DNA of 64,000 nt from DASXTC01 sp036505635 (GTDB lineage Bacteria > Acidobacteriota > Polarisedimenticolia > JACPZX01 > DASXTC01), in contig DASXTC010000021.1 in assembly GCA_036505635.1 (NCBI GenBank), positions 124,001 to 188,000 of the forward strand. Direction: 5' to 3'. Made by a program: the position numbers and the translations under genes. Below, one piece after another: positions 48,752 through 58,348 of this stretch. The notes beneath the pieces were generated by a model. That model was not told the origin of the DNA. It saw nothing but the letters and a program-made list of their open reading frames with translations, and made no database searches. How positions within the stretch are numbered: the first letter of the stretch is position 1; each line of letters begins with the position of its first letter.

Positions 48752-48898
48752 AGCTGGTGGAGGAGACGCTCCCTCGGGGACGGGGTTGCGCGTCGCTCCA
48801 GGCGACGCGCCCCCCTGCCTCTCCCTTGCCCTGCCGCCCCCGGGGCGGCAACCGGGCTCGGTCCGAGAGCCCCCTCGGGAGCGTCACCTCCGCCAGCT
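48752..48898. repeat. 147-bp multi-hairpin (cloverleaf-like) element
   Basis: The ends 48752-48779 and 48871-48898 pair as a long stem of 28 positions with about three mismatches and one G-U. Inside are three smaller stems: GCGCGTCGC/GCGACGCGC (48788-48811, five-base loop), a near-perfect CCGCCCC/GGGGCGG (about 48833-48850) and GGGCTC/GAG-GCCC (48854-48872). It lies between the convergent Arc and prfB genes. It may be a bidirectional terminator, a REP/MITE-like mobile palindrome or a structured RNA. No second copy was seen in the window. Confidence 0.6.
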
Positions 48899-48939
48899 CG
48901 ATACTCGGGAATTACCTGCGAGGCTTCCGACTCACCACA

Positions 48940-50071
48940 CTAGCCTCCTCGTTTTCCCCCCTCGCTCCGGTCCAGCAGGTACGCCTTGATGAAGGCGTCG
49001 ATGTCCCCGTCGAGCACGTCGCCCGTCTGGGATGTCTGGACTCCCGTGCGCAGGTCCTTCACCATCTGGTACGGATGAAGGACATAGGAGCGGATCTGGC
49101 TGCCGAACTCGATGTCCTTCTTGGCACCCTCCTCCTTCGCCCGTTTCTCGTCCTTCTTGCGCCGCTCCAGATCGTACAGGCGCGACTTGAGCAGCTTCAT
49201 GGCCGTGTCCCGGTTGCGGTGCTGGGAGCGCTCGTTCTGGCACTGGACCACGATCCCCGTGGGGAGATGCGTGATCCGGATCGCCGAGTCTGTCACGTTG
49301 ACGTGTTGTCCACCCGCGCCGCTGCTGCGGAAGGTGTCGACGCGCAGGTCCTTGTCGTCCACCTCGATCTGGATCTCGTCGTTGAGCTCCGGGTACACGT
49401 AGACGGAGGCGAAGGACGTGTGGCGACGGGCGTTGGCGTCAAACGGAGAGATACGGACCAGCCGATGGACCCCGTTTTCGGCCTTCAGATATCCGTACGC
49501 GTCCTTTCCCCTGACCAGGACCGTGGCGCTCTTGAGCCCCGCCTCCTCGCCGTCCTGGTAGTCGATGATCTCCACGGAGTAGCGCCGCCTCTCACACCAT
49601 CGCAGGTACATCCGATAGAGCATCTCCGCCCAGTCCTGGGCCTCGATCCCGCCGGCGCCGGGATGGATCGTAAGGATGGCGTTGGCGTGGTCGTTCTCGC
49701 CGCCCATCATCATCGCCAGCTCGATCGCCTCGAGCTGCGCCTGCGTGTCTTCGATCGCCCGGCGCAGATCGGCGTTGACCGGCTCCCCCTCGCGGCCCAG
49801 CTCCACGAGAGTCTTCGCGTCCTCGTAGGCGGACAGGAGGCTCCTGCCGGCGTCGAGGCCTTCCTTCAGGCCGGCGCGTTTCTGGAGGGTGAGCTGCGCG
49901 GATTGAGGATTGTCCCAGAAGCCGGCGCGCGCCATCTCCTCGTCGAGGGAGCCGATCTCCTTGAGCCTCCCGTCGAGGTCAAAGGTACACCCGGAGAGAA
50001 TCGAGCCGCTGGCCCAGCCCGCCGAGCCTCCGCACGAGATCGTCGTCGAGCATGTTCGTTTCAGCCGGCAT
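48940..50071 (-). CDS. prfB: peptide chain release factor 2, with programmed +1 frameshift
   Basis: Thirty codons are read from ATG 50071 (MPAETNMLDDDLV start) to CTT at 49984-49982; an in-frame TGA follows at 49981-49979. After a +1 shift, the frame GAC CTC GAC continues to 48940, giving about 376 residues in all. The second part has the GGQ peptide-release motif (SSGAGGQHVNVTDSAIR), the SPF stop-recognition motif (RISPFDANARR) and the RF2 C-terminus. RF2 reads UGA and UAA; the internal UGA makes its synthesis self-regulated. A plain gene caller finds only the second frame (start 49935) and loses the first 45 residues. The start overlaps lnt by 11 bases. Confidence 0.93.
49978..49984 (-). 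other. prfB programmed frameshift site
   Basis: On the minus strand the sequence CTTTGAC occurs at codon 30-31, the same slippery heptamer as in E. coli prfB. A GGGTG stretch a few bases upstream could act as the internal Shine-Dalgarno element. Confidence 0.88.
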
Positions 50072-51626
50072 GATGACCTCCAGGCGACCTCGGGATGAGC
50101 GCCGCGGCCATGGATGAGGCGGTGAGTATAACACAGAGGATCGCGAAGACATCACCGGTGCCCGCGTAGAGCGTATTCTGGTCGGCAGGTCGCACGCTTC
50201 CCTCGAGGATCGTCTTTTCCCCCAGACGAGACGCCGAGACGATCCGCCCCGTGGGTTCCACGATCGCGCTGATGCCCGTATTGGCGCAGCGCAGCAGCGG
50301 CCTGCGGTTTTCCACGGCGCGCATCGCCGCCTGCATCAGGTGCTGGCGGGGCATCGCCGTGTCCTCGTACCACGCGTCGTTCGTGATGTTCACGAGGACC
50401 TGGGCGCCGGCGAGGGTGAAACGGCGGACCAGCGCGGGGAAGATAGCCTCGTAGCAGATGAGCGCGCCCAGAGGTGCCCCTCCTCCCTGCAGCAGCGTCA
50501 CGCCCTCGCCCGGATGGAAGTCGCTCGCCTCCTGCACCAGAGGCTCGAGGAAGAAGAGGTACCCTTTGAGCGGGACATACTCGCCGAACGGGACGAGATG
50601 GATCTTGTCGTAGCGTCCGGTCACCCCGCCGGCCGGCCCGACGATGACGGCGCTGTTGAAGGGGACGTTCGCGCCGTCGCGCGACTCGTAAGATACGGTT
50701 CCCAGCAGGAGGTCCGCGCCCGTCTCCCGCGCCAGGTCCTCCAGCCGGCGGGCGTAGGCCGGGTCGTGGGTGATCGAAGCGGGAACGGCGGACTCGGACC
50801 ATACCACGAGGCCGGCTCCGCGCCCCGCCGCGCGGCGCGTCATCTCGAAATGATCCGCCTCGATCCGCAGGCGCTCATCGGGATCCCACTTGTCCGACTG
50901 CGCCACGCTGGTCTGCACCAGCGCGGCCTTGATCTCACCTGCTCCTTTCCGTGGAGGATAGGCCAGCCTCCAGGCCCCGTAGCCGGACGCGGTCACGAGG
51001 ATTCCCGTCAGGACGGCCAGCGACGCGCGGCGCGATGACCCGGGGCGCTCCACCAGGATCGCGACGAGGGCGCCGGAGGCGGCCAGCACGAAGGAGACGC
51101 CATAGACCCCCGCCAGATCGGCGACCTGGACCACAGCGAGGGCCGGCATCTGCGAATACCCCAGCAGGCACCATGGAAACCCGGTGAAGAGGATCCCGCG
51201 TGTCCATTCAAGGGCGCACCACCCAACCGGAGCGAGCAGACAGGCCGTCGCGCTCCCCCAGCGGCGGCTCCAGGCGCGCACGCAGACCGCGAACGCCCCG
51301 AAATAGATCGCGACATAGGTGACGAGCAGGAGGAAGACGGCCGCCGCCTCGACGTGGGACAGGTTCGCCCAGCGCACGAGAAACGGATCGATCCAGCAGA
51401 TCAGGAGCCCGAACGCGGTCATCCCGGAGACGAGACCGTATCGCGCGGCCCCCCACTCGTTGCGCGCGCGAAGCGCGGCGAGGATCACCGGCGCCAGGCA
51501 GAACCACGCGGCCGGCCAGAACCCTTGGATGTTCGGGATGGGCAGCGGTGGGCCCAGAGGAAATGACAGGGCCATCAGGAGGCCGCCAGCCACGGCCATC
51601 GCGAGCGGGATGTGCCGGCGGGGCAC
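50061..51626 (-). CDS. lnt: apolipoprotein N-acyltransferase
   Basis: 521 residues. Six to seven N-terminal helices, then a nitrilase-like periplasmic domain with the catalytic triad E278 (WSESAVP), K341 (YDKIHLVPFGEY) and C391 (ICYEAIFP), spaced as in E. coli Lnt. It adds the third acyl chain to outer-membrane lipoproteins, of which this window encodes several (Pal, CpoB, TlpA-like, HlyD-like). Lies directly upstream of prfB on the same strand. Confidence 0.96.
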   Translation of the reverse strand: MPRRHIPLAMAVAGGLLMALSFPLGPPLPIPNIQGFWPAAWFCLAPVILAALRARNEWGAARYGLVSGMTAFGLLICWIDPFLVRWANLSHVEAAAVFLLLVTYVAIYFGAFAVCVRAWSRRWGSATACLLAPVGWCALEWTRGILFTGFPWCLLGYSQMPALAVVQVADLAGVYGVSFVLAASGALVAILVERPGSSRRASLAVLTGILVTASGYGAWRLAYPPRKGAGEIKAALVQTSVAQSDKWDPDERLRIEADHFEMTRRAAGRGAGLVVWSESAVPASITHDPAYARRLEDLARETGADLLLGTVSYESRDGANVPFNSAVIVGPAGGVTGRYDKIHLVPFGEYVPLKGYLFFLEPLVQEASDFHPGEGVTLLQGGGAPLGALICYEAIFPALVRRFTLAGAQVLVNITNDAWYEDTAMPRQHLMQAAMRAVENRRPLLRCANTGISAIVEPTGRIVSASRLGEKTILEGSVRPADQNTLYAGTGDVFAILCVILTASSMAAALIPRSPGGHHAG

Positions 51627-51628
51627 GC

Positions 51629-52273
51629 TCAGGGGATCCAGGTGCTCAGGTGCTCCTGCTCGCGCAGGAGCCCGGCCGCCCTCTCCGCCTCCTCCCGATC
51701 GGCGTAGGGTCCCACTCTGACCTTGTAGGCGCCCCGGTCGGGCATGAGCACGACCGTGTAGCCCTTCGCCCGCAGGCGCCGTCGAAGCGCGTCGGCGGCG
51801 GCGCGGTCCTTCGAGACGAGGACCTGGACCATCACGGCCTCGTTGACGGACCGCCTTCCGGTGGCGGCGCCGCCCGGTGGAACGCGCGTCCCTCCCTGCC
51901 CCGCCGCGCCGCCCGGCTCCACGGCGGCCTGCGCCGGCACGGGAGAGAGCTTCCGTGTGGTCCGCGGCTCAGTGTCGGGACGTAGAGGCGCGGGCTCGTT
52001 GCCGGAGAGCGTGTCGAAGAAGGTGAGGTCCTTGGAGACGTCCCCCACGTCCTCGATACGGGCATCCGGGGAGCGCCCCGCGGACCCCTCTCCCGAGGCG
52101 AGGGTCGGGCCGGCGCTCTGCCGCTCAACCCAGCGGCCCAGCATGAACGAGGCGACGCAAAGGACCATCACGACCGCGATGAGAAAGACGAGGTGCCGGG
52201 TCTCGAGCTGGAACTCCTGCTCGGCGCCCTGGTCCGCCGCCGCGTCCTGCCTTCCGGCCGAACCGGAACGCAT
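51629..52273 (-). CDS. SPOR-domain membrane protein
   Basis: 214 residues. A cytosolic N-terminus, one helix (~27-48, LVFLIAVVMVLCVASFML), a Pro/Gly-rich linker and a C-terminal SPOR domain (~145-214: VMVQVLVSKDRAAADALRRRLRAKGY, YKVRVGPYADREEAERAAGLL). SPOR domains bind denuded glycan strands of septal peptidoglycan, so a cell-division role is likely. Three bases separate it from lnt, which indicates one operon. Confidence 0.9.
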   Translation of the reverse strand: MRSGSAGRQDAAADQGAEQEFQLETRHLVFLIAVVMVLCVASFMLGRWVERQSAGPTLASGEGSAGRSPDARIEDVGDVSKDLTFFDTLSGNEPAPLRPDTEPRTTRKLSPVPAQAAVEPGGAAGQGGTRVPPGGAATGRRSVNEAVMVQVLVSKDRAAADALRRRLRAKGYTVVLMPDRGAYKVRVGPYADREEAERAAGLLREQEHLSTWIP

Positions 52274-52276
52274 GGC

Positions 52277-53038
52277 CTACTTCACCACGGGCAGGAAGGG
52301 CCTCATCAGATCGATGGGCAGCGGGAAGATGATCGTCGAGTTCTTCTCGGTGGCGATTTCGGTCAGCGTCTGAAGGTAGCGGAGCTGGAGCGTCACGGGG
52401 CTCTTCTCGACGACCACCGCGGCCTTCGCCAGCATCTCGGAGGCCTCGTACTCACCGGCCGCGTGAATGATCTTGGCGCGCTTCTCGCGCTCGGCCTCCG
52501 CCTGCTTGGCCATCGCCCGCTGCATCTCCACGGGAAGGTCCACGTGCTTGACCTCCACTGACGAGACCTTGATGCCCCACGGATCGGTGTGCTTGTCGAG
52601 GATCGTCTGGAGCTGCACGTTGAGCCGCTCGCGATCCGAGAGGAGCCCGTCGAGCTCGGCCTGCCCGAGCACCGACCGCAGCGTGGTCTGCGCGAGCTGC
52701 GAGGTCGCGTAGTGGTAGTTCTCGACCTCGACCACCGCGCGTTTGGGGTCCATCACGCGGAAGTAGACCACCGCGTTGACCTTCACCGAGACGTTGTCCC
52801 GCGTGATGATGTCCTGTGGCGGGACGTCGAGCACGACCGTGCGCAGCGAGACGCGCACGAACCGGTCGATGACCGGAATGATGTAGGTCAGACCCGGGCC
52901 GAAGTCGCTGGGCTGGAGCCGCCCCAGCCTGAAGACCACGCCGCGCTCGTACTCGTTGAAGACCTTTATGCCCGAGAAGAAGAAGAGCACCAGGAAGAGT
53001 AACGGAACGACAATTGCCAACCCCGGCAGATTCTCCAC
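52277..53038 (-). CDS. slipin (stomatin-like SPFH protein)
   Basis: 253 residues. One N-terminal helix, then the SPFH domain: GIKVFNEYERGVVFRLGRL, DVPPQDIITRDNVSVKVNAVVYFRV and WGIKVSSVEVKHVDLPVEMQRAMAKQAEAEREKRA, which is the stomatin signature. It is encoded directly after an NfeD protease, the classic partner: slipin-NfeD operons are thought to control membrane quality. A second, different SPFH gene lies at 47.6 kb. Confidence 0.93.
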   Translation of the reverse strand: MENLPGLAIVVPLLFLVLFFFSGIKVFNEYERGVVFRLGRLQPSDFGPGLTYIIPVIDRFVRVSLRTVVLDVPPQDIITRDNVSVKVNAVVYFRVMDPKRAVVEVENYHYATSQLAQTTLRSVLGQAELDGLLSDRERLNVQLQTILDKHTDPWGIKVSSVEVKHVDLPVEMQRAMAKQAEAEREKRAKIIHAAGEYEASEMLAKAAVVVEKSPVTLQLRYLQTLTEIATEKNSTIIFPLPIDLMRPFLPVVK

Positions 53039-53050
53039 ATCAGCCTCCCA

Positions 53051-54430
53051 TCATCGATCGACCGGCTCGACGTCCAGGCTCAGATTCCGAACCGCCTTGA
53101 CCCGCACCTTGCGTCCCCGGGCGATCGGCTCGCTCGACATCGCGTTCCAGTATTCACCATGCACGAACACTTTGCCCTCGGGCTCCAGATCGGTCATCGC
53201 CTCGCCGATCTCCCCCGCCAGCGCCTCCACACCGGTGGCCACGCGGGTGCGCTGCGCACGGACCACCAGCAGGGTCACCGCTGCCATGACGCCCCCGATG
53301 GTCAGGGCGGTGGGCAGGATGAACGACAGGGAGACTCCCAGGTCGGGCATCTCGCGGGTATCGAAGAGGGTGAGGAACCCCAGCGTCATCGCGAGGATGC
53401 CGCCCGCCGTCAACAGGCCATAGGAGGTGAACTTGATCTCAAGGATGAAGAGGGCGACCGCCAGGATGACGAGCAGCAGCCCGAGGAGGTTGATCGGCAG
53501 AATCTGCACCGACATCGCGAACAGGATGAGCGCCACGCCACCTATCACGCCGGGCAGGATGAGGCCGGGGTGGTTGAACTCGACATAGAGCCCCAGCACC
53601 CCGACACCGAGCAGGAGAAACGCGATGTTCGGGTTGGCGATCCAGGAGAGGATCTTCTGCCGCAAGGTCATCTCGAACCGGTGGATGGGAGCGCCCTTGA
53701 GGGCCAGCGTCTGCTTGCGCCCGTCGAAGCGGCTGATCTCACGGCCGTCCAGCCTCTCGAGCAGGTCGGCCACGTCGTTGACGATGTAATCGATGACCTT
53801 CTGATCGAGGGCCTCGCGCTCCGTGAGGGCGATGCTCTCCCTCACCATCCTCTCGTAGACCTCGGCGTTGCGCCCCCTGTTGGTCGCGATGCTGCGCACG
53901 CCGGCCGCCATGTCGTTCTCGATCTTCTCGCCGAGGTAGTTGCGGCTCCCCTTCTCCCCCTCCCCGGGGTTGCCGCCCATGGGGCCGACCGGGTGCCCCG
54001 CTCCGATGCGGGTGCCGGGCGTCATGGCGATGATGTCGGCGGCGTTTGCGATGTACAGGCCCGCGGAGGCTGCCTGGGCGCCGGCGGGTGAGACGTAGAC
54101 GGCGACCGGCGTGCGGGAGGACAGGATCTCCTGGATGATCTCCTCGCTGGACGTCACGAGACCGCCCGGCGTGTCCATCTCGAACAGGACCAGCTCGCAA
54201 CGTTCCTCATCCGCCTTCGCAAGCGTTTTGCGAACGTACTCGACGGTGACGGGTGTGATGGGGCCCCGCATCCCGCTGATCAGCACCGGCCCGCCACGCC
54301 GCTCGGCGGCGGGCTGCGCGGCGCGGGGCACCGGCCCCATGAGGATCAGGAGGAGGGCGCAGAGTGAGGCGGTGGGCAGGACGGCGCCGCCCCGGAGATA
54401 GGTTGCGGCCCATGGCATGCGTGATTTCAC
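53051..54430 (-). CDS. NfeD-family serine protease (long form)
   Basis: 459 residues from a GTG with a GAGGAT site. Signal-like N-terminus, ClpP-type periplasmic protease domain with the nucleophile S122 in GAQAASAGLY and the general base probably K169, four to five helices (~255-385), and the C-terminal NfeD OB-fold (LAGEIGEAMTDLEPEGKVFVHGEYWNA). Homologues cleave the C-terminal tail of their slipin partner. The long form is found with slipins as here; the stop is 12 bases from the slipin start. Confidence 0.93.
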   Translation of the reverse strand: MKSRMPWAATYLRGGAVLPTASLCALLLILMGPVPRAAQPAAERRGGPVLISGMRGPITPVTVEYVRKTLAKADEERCELVLFEMDTPGGLVTSSEEIIQEILSSRTPVAVYVSPAGAQAASAGLYIANAADIIAMTPGTRIGAGHPVGPMGGNPGEGEKGSRNYLGEKIENDMAAGVRSIATNRGRNAEVYERMVRESIALTEREALDQKVIDYIVNDVADLLERLDGREISRFDGRKQTLALKGAPIHRFEMTLRQKILSWIANPNIAFLLLGVGVLGLYVEFNHPGLILPGVIGGVALILFAMSVQILPINLLGLLLVILAVALFILEIKFTSYGLLTAGGILAMTLGFLTLFDTREMPDLGVSLSFILPTALTIGGVMAAVTLLVVRAQRTRVATGVEALAGEIGEAMTDLEPEGKVFVHGEYWNAMSSEPIARGRKVRVKAVRNLSLDVEPVDR

Positions 54431-54467
54431 GGAGATCCTCTTCAGACGCCGTCAGTATAACCGGTTC

Positions 54468-54749
54468 TCAGCTCTCGGGAGTAATCCCCAGGCGGGAGAG
54501 GAGCTCCTTCGTCCCCCACTTCCTGATCTTCGCGACCGTCTCCGCGGGGTCGACCTCGGTCCAGACGTGGCCGCAATCGAGGCAGAGCCTGGCACGGTCG
54601 ATCTCGACGTACGGGGTCGTCAGGGAGAGCGTGAACACCTTCACCTCGTCGGGCACGAATTCAGCGGGGCCCGTGCGCATGGCGCCGCGGAATCGTCCCG
54701 GTACGAGCCGGTCGCTCTGGCAGGCGGGACACTTGTATTCAGCGCCCAT
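54468..54749 (-). CDS. small zinc-ribbon protein
   Basis: 93 residues. Two CxxC pairs, YKCPACQS at the start and LCLDCGHVW near residue 55, suggest one zinc site; the segment between holds VKVFTLSLTTPYVEID. The C-terminus is helical. I do not recognise the family. It begins 11 bases inside the end of the aminotransferase gene, so it is coupled to it. Confidence 0.8.
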   Translation of the reverse strand: MGAEYKCPACQSDRLVPGRFRGAMRTGPAEFVPDEVKVFTLSLTTPYVEIDRARLCLDCGHVWTEVDPAETVAKIRKWGTKELLSRLGITPES

Positions 54750-55920
54750 CGACGACCCTCCTGAACCTCGCGATGCCTTCGCTGATGCGCTCGGCCGACA
54801 GCGCGTAGGAGAAGCGCAGGTACCCGGGCGTGCCGAACGCCTCTCCCGGCACGGTGGCGATGCGGGCGTCCTTCAGGAGCACCGTGGCGACTCCGATCGA
54901 GTCATTGACTCCCAGCCTGCGGTAGAGCCCGCTCACGCCCGGGTAGGCGTAGAAGGCCCCCGGAGGATTCAGGCATTCGACTCCCGGGATCGACCGCAGC
55001 CCGGGGACGATGAGGTCGCGGCGCCGGCAGTACTCCTCGATCATCCGCTCCATCTCGTGCTGCGGCCCGGTCATCGCCTCGAGCGCCGCCGCCTGCGCCA
55101 CTCCGGTCGGGTGTGTCGTGTCGTGGCTCTGCACCACGGACATGGCCGAGATCAGGGGCCCCGCCGCAACCGCGTAGCCGACCCGGTATCCGGTCATGGC
55201 GTAGCTCTTGGAGAACGTGCCCACCAGGATCAGTCGATCCCTCACCCGCCCATGCTCGCTGGCGAGACTCGCGTGCGTCAGTCCGTCATAGAGGAATTTC
55301 TCGTAGCACTCGTCGAAGATGAGGTAGAGATCCCGTCTCAGGGCAAGCTCGGCGAAACGGCCCAGCTCGTCCTGCGGGATGACGGCGCCCGTGGGGTTCG
55401 ACGGCGAGCAGAGGATGATGCAGCGGGTCGCCTTCGTGACGAGCGCCTCGGCGTCGCGGGCTCGAGCGATGAACCCGTCGCTCTCACGCGTCGACTGGAT
55501 CACGGGGGTCGCGCCGGCCAGCCTGACCTGCTCCGGGAAGGAGACCCAGTAGGGCGCCGGGATGATCACCTCGTCGCCCGGGCCGAAGAGCGCCATCGCG
55601 GCGTTGAACAGCGCCCCCTTGCCGCCGCACGAGACGATCACCTCGTTGTCCCCGTACTCGGCCCCGTAGAGCCCGCGGTAATGATCGCGGATGGCGCCGC
55701 GCAAAGCCGGCAGGCCCTGCGTCGCCAGGTAGTGGCTCAGATTCTCGTCGATGGCGCGGTGCGCCGCCCGTTTGATGTTCTCGGGAGTGTTGAAGTCCGG
55801 TTCGCCCGGCCCGAAGTCGATGATGTCCACGCCCTGCCCGCGCAGCCGGTCGGCCTCCAGTTTCACGGCGAGCGTCGCGCTCGGATTCACCGATGAAAGC
55901 CGTTCAGAGATCTTGAGCAT
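54739..55920 (-). CDS. class I aminotransferase (aspartate aminotransferase type)
   Basis: 393 residues. GPGEPDFNTPENIKRAA and CSPSNPTGAVIP are the alpha-carboxylate and PLP-phosphate motifs; K238 in TFSKSYAMTGYRVGY binds PLP; LRFSYALSAERISEG closes the protein. The I-gamma aspartate aminotransferase/prephenate transaminase subgroup fits best; the true amino acid is not decidable. It follows coaD on the same strand with no gap. Confidence 0.92.
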   Translation of the reverse strand: MLKISERLSSVNPSATLAVKLEADRLRGQGVDIIDFGPGEPDFNTPENIKRAAHRAIDENLSHYLATQGLPALRGAIRDHYRGLYGAEYGDNEVIVSCGGKGALFNAAMALFGPGDEVIIPAPYWVSFPEQVRLAGATPVIQSTRESDGFIARARDAEALVTKATRCIILCSPSNPTGAVIPQDELGRFAELALRRDLYLIFDECYEKFLYDGLTHASLASEHGRVRDRLILVGTFSKSYAMTGYRVGYAVAAGPLISAMSVVQSHDTTHPTGVAQAAALEAMTGPQHEMERMIEEYCRRRDLIVPGLRSIPGVECLNPPGAFYAYPGVSGLYRRLGVNDSIGVATVLLKDARIATVPGEAFGTPGYLRFSYALSAERISEGIARFRRVVDGR

Positions 55921-56439
55921 TCATTTTCTCCTGCGGGACACGAGGCGCCGGGAGATCGCCCGGGCGACCGGTGGCGGCACCAGTCCCGACACGTCACCGC
56001 CAAGGGAGGCCACCTCCTTGACGAGGCGTGAGCTGAGGTAGGAGTAGGCCTCGGCAGGCATCATGAAGACTGTCTCCACCTCCGGATCGAGCCTGCGGTT
56101 CATGAGCGCCATCTGGAACTCGTACTCGAAGTCGGAGATCGCGCGCAGCCCCCGCACGATGACGTGCGCGCCGCGGCTGCGCACATAATCCACGAGCAGC
56201 CCGCTGAAGCTCTCCACGCTGACGTTGCCCAACGAGGACACCGAGTCCTTGATCAGGGTCACCCTTTCGTCCAGGCCGAAGAGCGGCGCCTTATCGACGT
56301 TGCTGAGGATCGCGATCACCACGCGGTCGAACAGCCGACTGCCTCTCTCGATGATGTCGAGGTGGCCGTTGGTGATCGGGTCGAACGTGCCCGGGTAGAC
56401 CGCCGTTCTGCCGTCGTTGGATGCCGGGGAGCTCTTCAC
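55921..56439 (-). CDS. coaD: phosphopantetheine adenylyltransferase
   Basis: 172 residues from GTG 56439, which overlaps the recN stop (GTGA). VYPGTFDPITNGHLDIIERG contains the TxxH-like nucleotidyltransferase motif; RGLRAISDFEYEFQMALMNR and YSYLSSRLVKEVASLGGDVSGLVP complete the family signature. It makes dephospho-CoA from phosphopantetheine and ATP. Confidence 0.96.
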   Translation of the reverse strand: MKSSPASNDGRTAVYPGTFDPITNGHLDIIERGSRLFDRVVIAILSNVDKAPLFGLDERVTLIKDSVSSLGNVSVESFSGLLVDYVRSRGAHVIVRGLRAISDFEYEFQMALMNRRLDPEVETVFMMPAEAYSYLSSRLVKEVASLGGDVSGLVPPPVARAISRRLVSRRRK

Positions 56440-58139
56440 GCGCCCGCCTTCCCCGGACGAGTCGCCCGGTTCACCAGCGCTTCGGCGTGCCGGCGCGCGG
56501 TCCTCGTCTCGGAGTCCCCCAGCATCCTCGCAAGCTCCTCGACGCGTCCCGCCGCGTCGAGCTGCTCCACCTCGGCGCGCGTCCGCGCGCCGGCGGCGCG
56601 CTTGGTGATGCGGAAGTGACGGTCGGCGAACGAAGCGATCTGCGGCAGATGCGTCACGCAGAGGATCTGCTGCCGGCGCGCGAGGGCCGCCAGGCGGCGG
56701 CCGACCGCCTCGGCGACGGCGCCGCCGATGCCGCTGTCGATCTCGTCGAAGATCAGAGCGCGCCCATCGTCGCGCCCCTCGGCGGCGTTGCGCACCGCCA
56801 GCATCAGGCGCGACAGCTCCCCGCCCGATGCGATGCGCGAGAGCGGGCGCAGTTGCTCGCCCCTGTTGGGGGCGATGAGGTACTCGATGTCGTCCGTGCC
56901 GCGCGGGCCCGGTTCGGTCTGAGGCGCTGGGGCCACCTGGATGGCCACCCGCGTCCCCTCCATGGCGAGCGACCTGAGCTCGCCCTCGATCGCCTTCTCC
57001 AGGAGGCGCGCCGCCCGACGGCGCCGTTCCGACAGCGCGCCGGCACGCGAAGCGTACTCCCGGCCCGCCGCCGCCATCTCGGAGTCGATCTCGCCGAGGC
57101 GCGCCGCCGCCCCGCCCAGGGCGGCCAGCTCCGTCCGTGCCTTCGATCGGAAATGAATGACCTCCGCCAGGGTCGGGCCGTACTTGCGCTTGAGCCGATC
57201 CAGCTCCGCGAGCCTCGCGCCCACCTGCTCCAGCCGCGCGGGCTCGAACGCCTCCTGGTTCAGGTAGCCGCCCAGGGCGCGCGCCGCCTCGGAAGAGGCG
57301 GTTCTCGCGTCTCGGATGACGGTGGCGATCGGTTCCGCCCGGGCGTCGATCCCCGCGAGCCGTGCCACGCACTCCTCGGCCGCGGCCAGCCGCGCAATGA
57401 CCGAATCATCGTCTTCGCTCAACAACGCGAAGCCCCGGCCCGCCTGCCGAACGACTTCCTCGGCGTGGCGCAGCAGGCTCTCGTCGCGCAGGAGTTCTTC
57501 CTCCTCGCCGGCGAGCGGATCGGCCGCGTCGATCTCGCCGATCTGACGCCGTAGCGTCTCGTCCTGGCGCGCCCTCTCGCTCTCTCGTGCCGCCAGGAGC
57601 TCACGCTCCGCACGAAGCGCGCGGAGCCGCCCGCAGATGGCCCCCACCTCGGTCCGAAGCCCGAGGACTCCGGCGAAGGCGTCGAGCGTATCCCGCTGGC
57701 CGGCCGCCGTCAGCAGGGACTGGTGCTGGTGCTGGCCGTGCAGATCGGCGAGCGAATCTCCGAGCTCCTTGAGAGCCGCCAGCGTCACGAGCTGCCCGTT
57801 GACCAGCGCCCGCCCCCGGGCGCCTGACTCCTGGGCGACCAGCTCGCGGCGGATCACCAGGTCACCGGCCGAAGTGGTCGGGTCGACGCCGATCGCATCG
57901 AGGATTCCGGCTGCGTCGGCGCGCCGCGAGAGATCGAACTGGGCCTCGACGACGAGCCGGTCGCAGCCCGTCCTGATCATCTCGGCGCCGCCCCGCTCGC
58001 CCAGCAGAAGGCCGATCGCGTCAACGATGATTGACTTGCCCGCGCCGGTCTCCCCCGTGAGCACGTTGAGCCCGGCGGCGGGCTCGAGTGAGATCTCGTC
58101 GAGGATGGCCAGGTTCGTGATCTTCAGGAAGGAGAGCAT
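56436..58139 (-). CDS. recN: DNA repair protein RecN
   Basis: 567 residues from ATG 58139 (GGGAG site); ATG 58157 adds six residues. Walker A GETGAGKSI, a long coiled coil (~150-380), ABC signature SGGELSRLMLAV and Walker B ALIFDEIDSGIGG; LCVTHLPQIASFADRHF is the RecN H-loop. SMC-like protein for double-strand break repair. It is divergent from the tol operon. Confidence 0.96.
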   Translation of the reverse strand: MLSFLKITNLAILDEISLEPAAGLNVLTGETGAGKSIIVDAIGLLLGERGGAEMIRTGCDRLVVEAQFDLSRRADAAGILDAIGVDPTTSAGDLVIRRELVAQESGARGRALVNGQLVTLAALKELGDSLADLHGQHQHQSLLTAAGQRDTLDAFAGVLGLRTEVGAICGRLRALRAERELLAARESERARQDETLRRQIGEIDAADPLAGEEEELLRDESLLRHAEEVVRQAGRGFALLSEDDDSVIARLAAAEECVARLAGIDARAEPIATVIRDARTASSEAARALGGYLNQEAFEPARLEQVGARLAELDRLKRKYGPTLAEVIHFRSKARTELAALGGAAARLGEIDSEMAAAGREYASRAGALSERRRRAARLLEKAIEGELRSLAMEGTRVAIQVAPAPQTEPGPRGTDDIEYLIAPNRGEQLRPLSRIASGGELSRLMLAVRNAAEGRDDGRALIFDEIDSGIGGAVAEAVGRRLAALARRQQILCVTHLPQIASFADRHFRITKRAAGARTRAEVEQLDAAGRVEELARMLGDSETRTARRHAEALVNRATRPGKAGA

Positions 58140-58260
58140 AGACTCCCGGACCTGCATGGGCTCGGGATGCAGATGGAAAAAACCTCGGCGAGGCTATCAC
58201 CCCGATTTCCGGGATGTCAAGGTAACCACCTGCGCGAACGCGCTTTGAGGTCCCGCCTCG

Positions 58261-58289
58261 TTGACACCCCGATCCCCCTCTGCTACAGT
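58261..58289 (+). promoter_or_regulatory. predicted promoter of the tol-pal operon
   Basis: TTGACA at 58261-58266, a 17-base spacer and TACAGT at 58284-58289. Transcription would begin near 58296, giving a leader of about 53 bases with AGGGAGG at 58336-58342 close to its end. Confidence 0.65.
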
Positions 58290-58348
58290 CCGCCCCAGCC
58301 TCGCGGGAACTCTGCGCGTCCTCACGCCAGCTTGCAGGGAGGTTCCCC

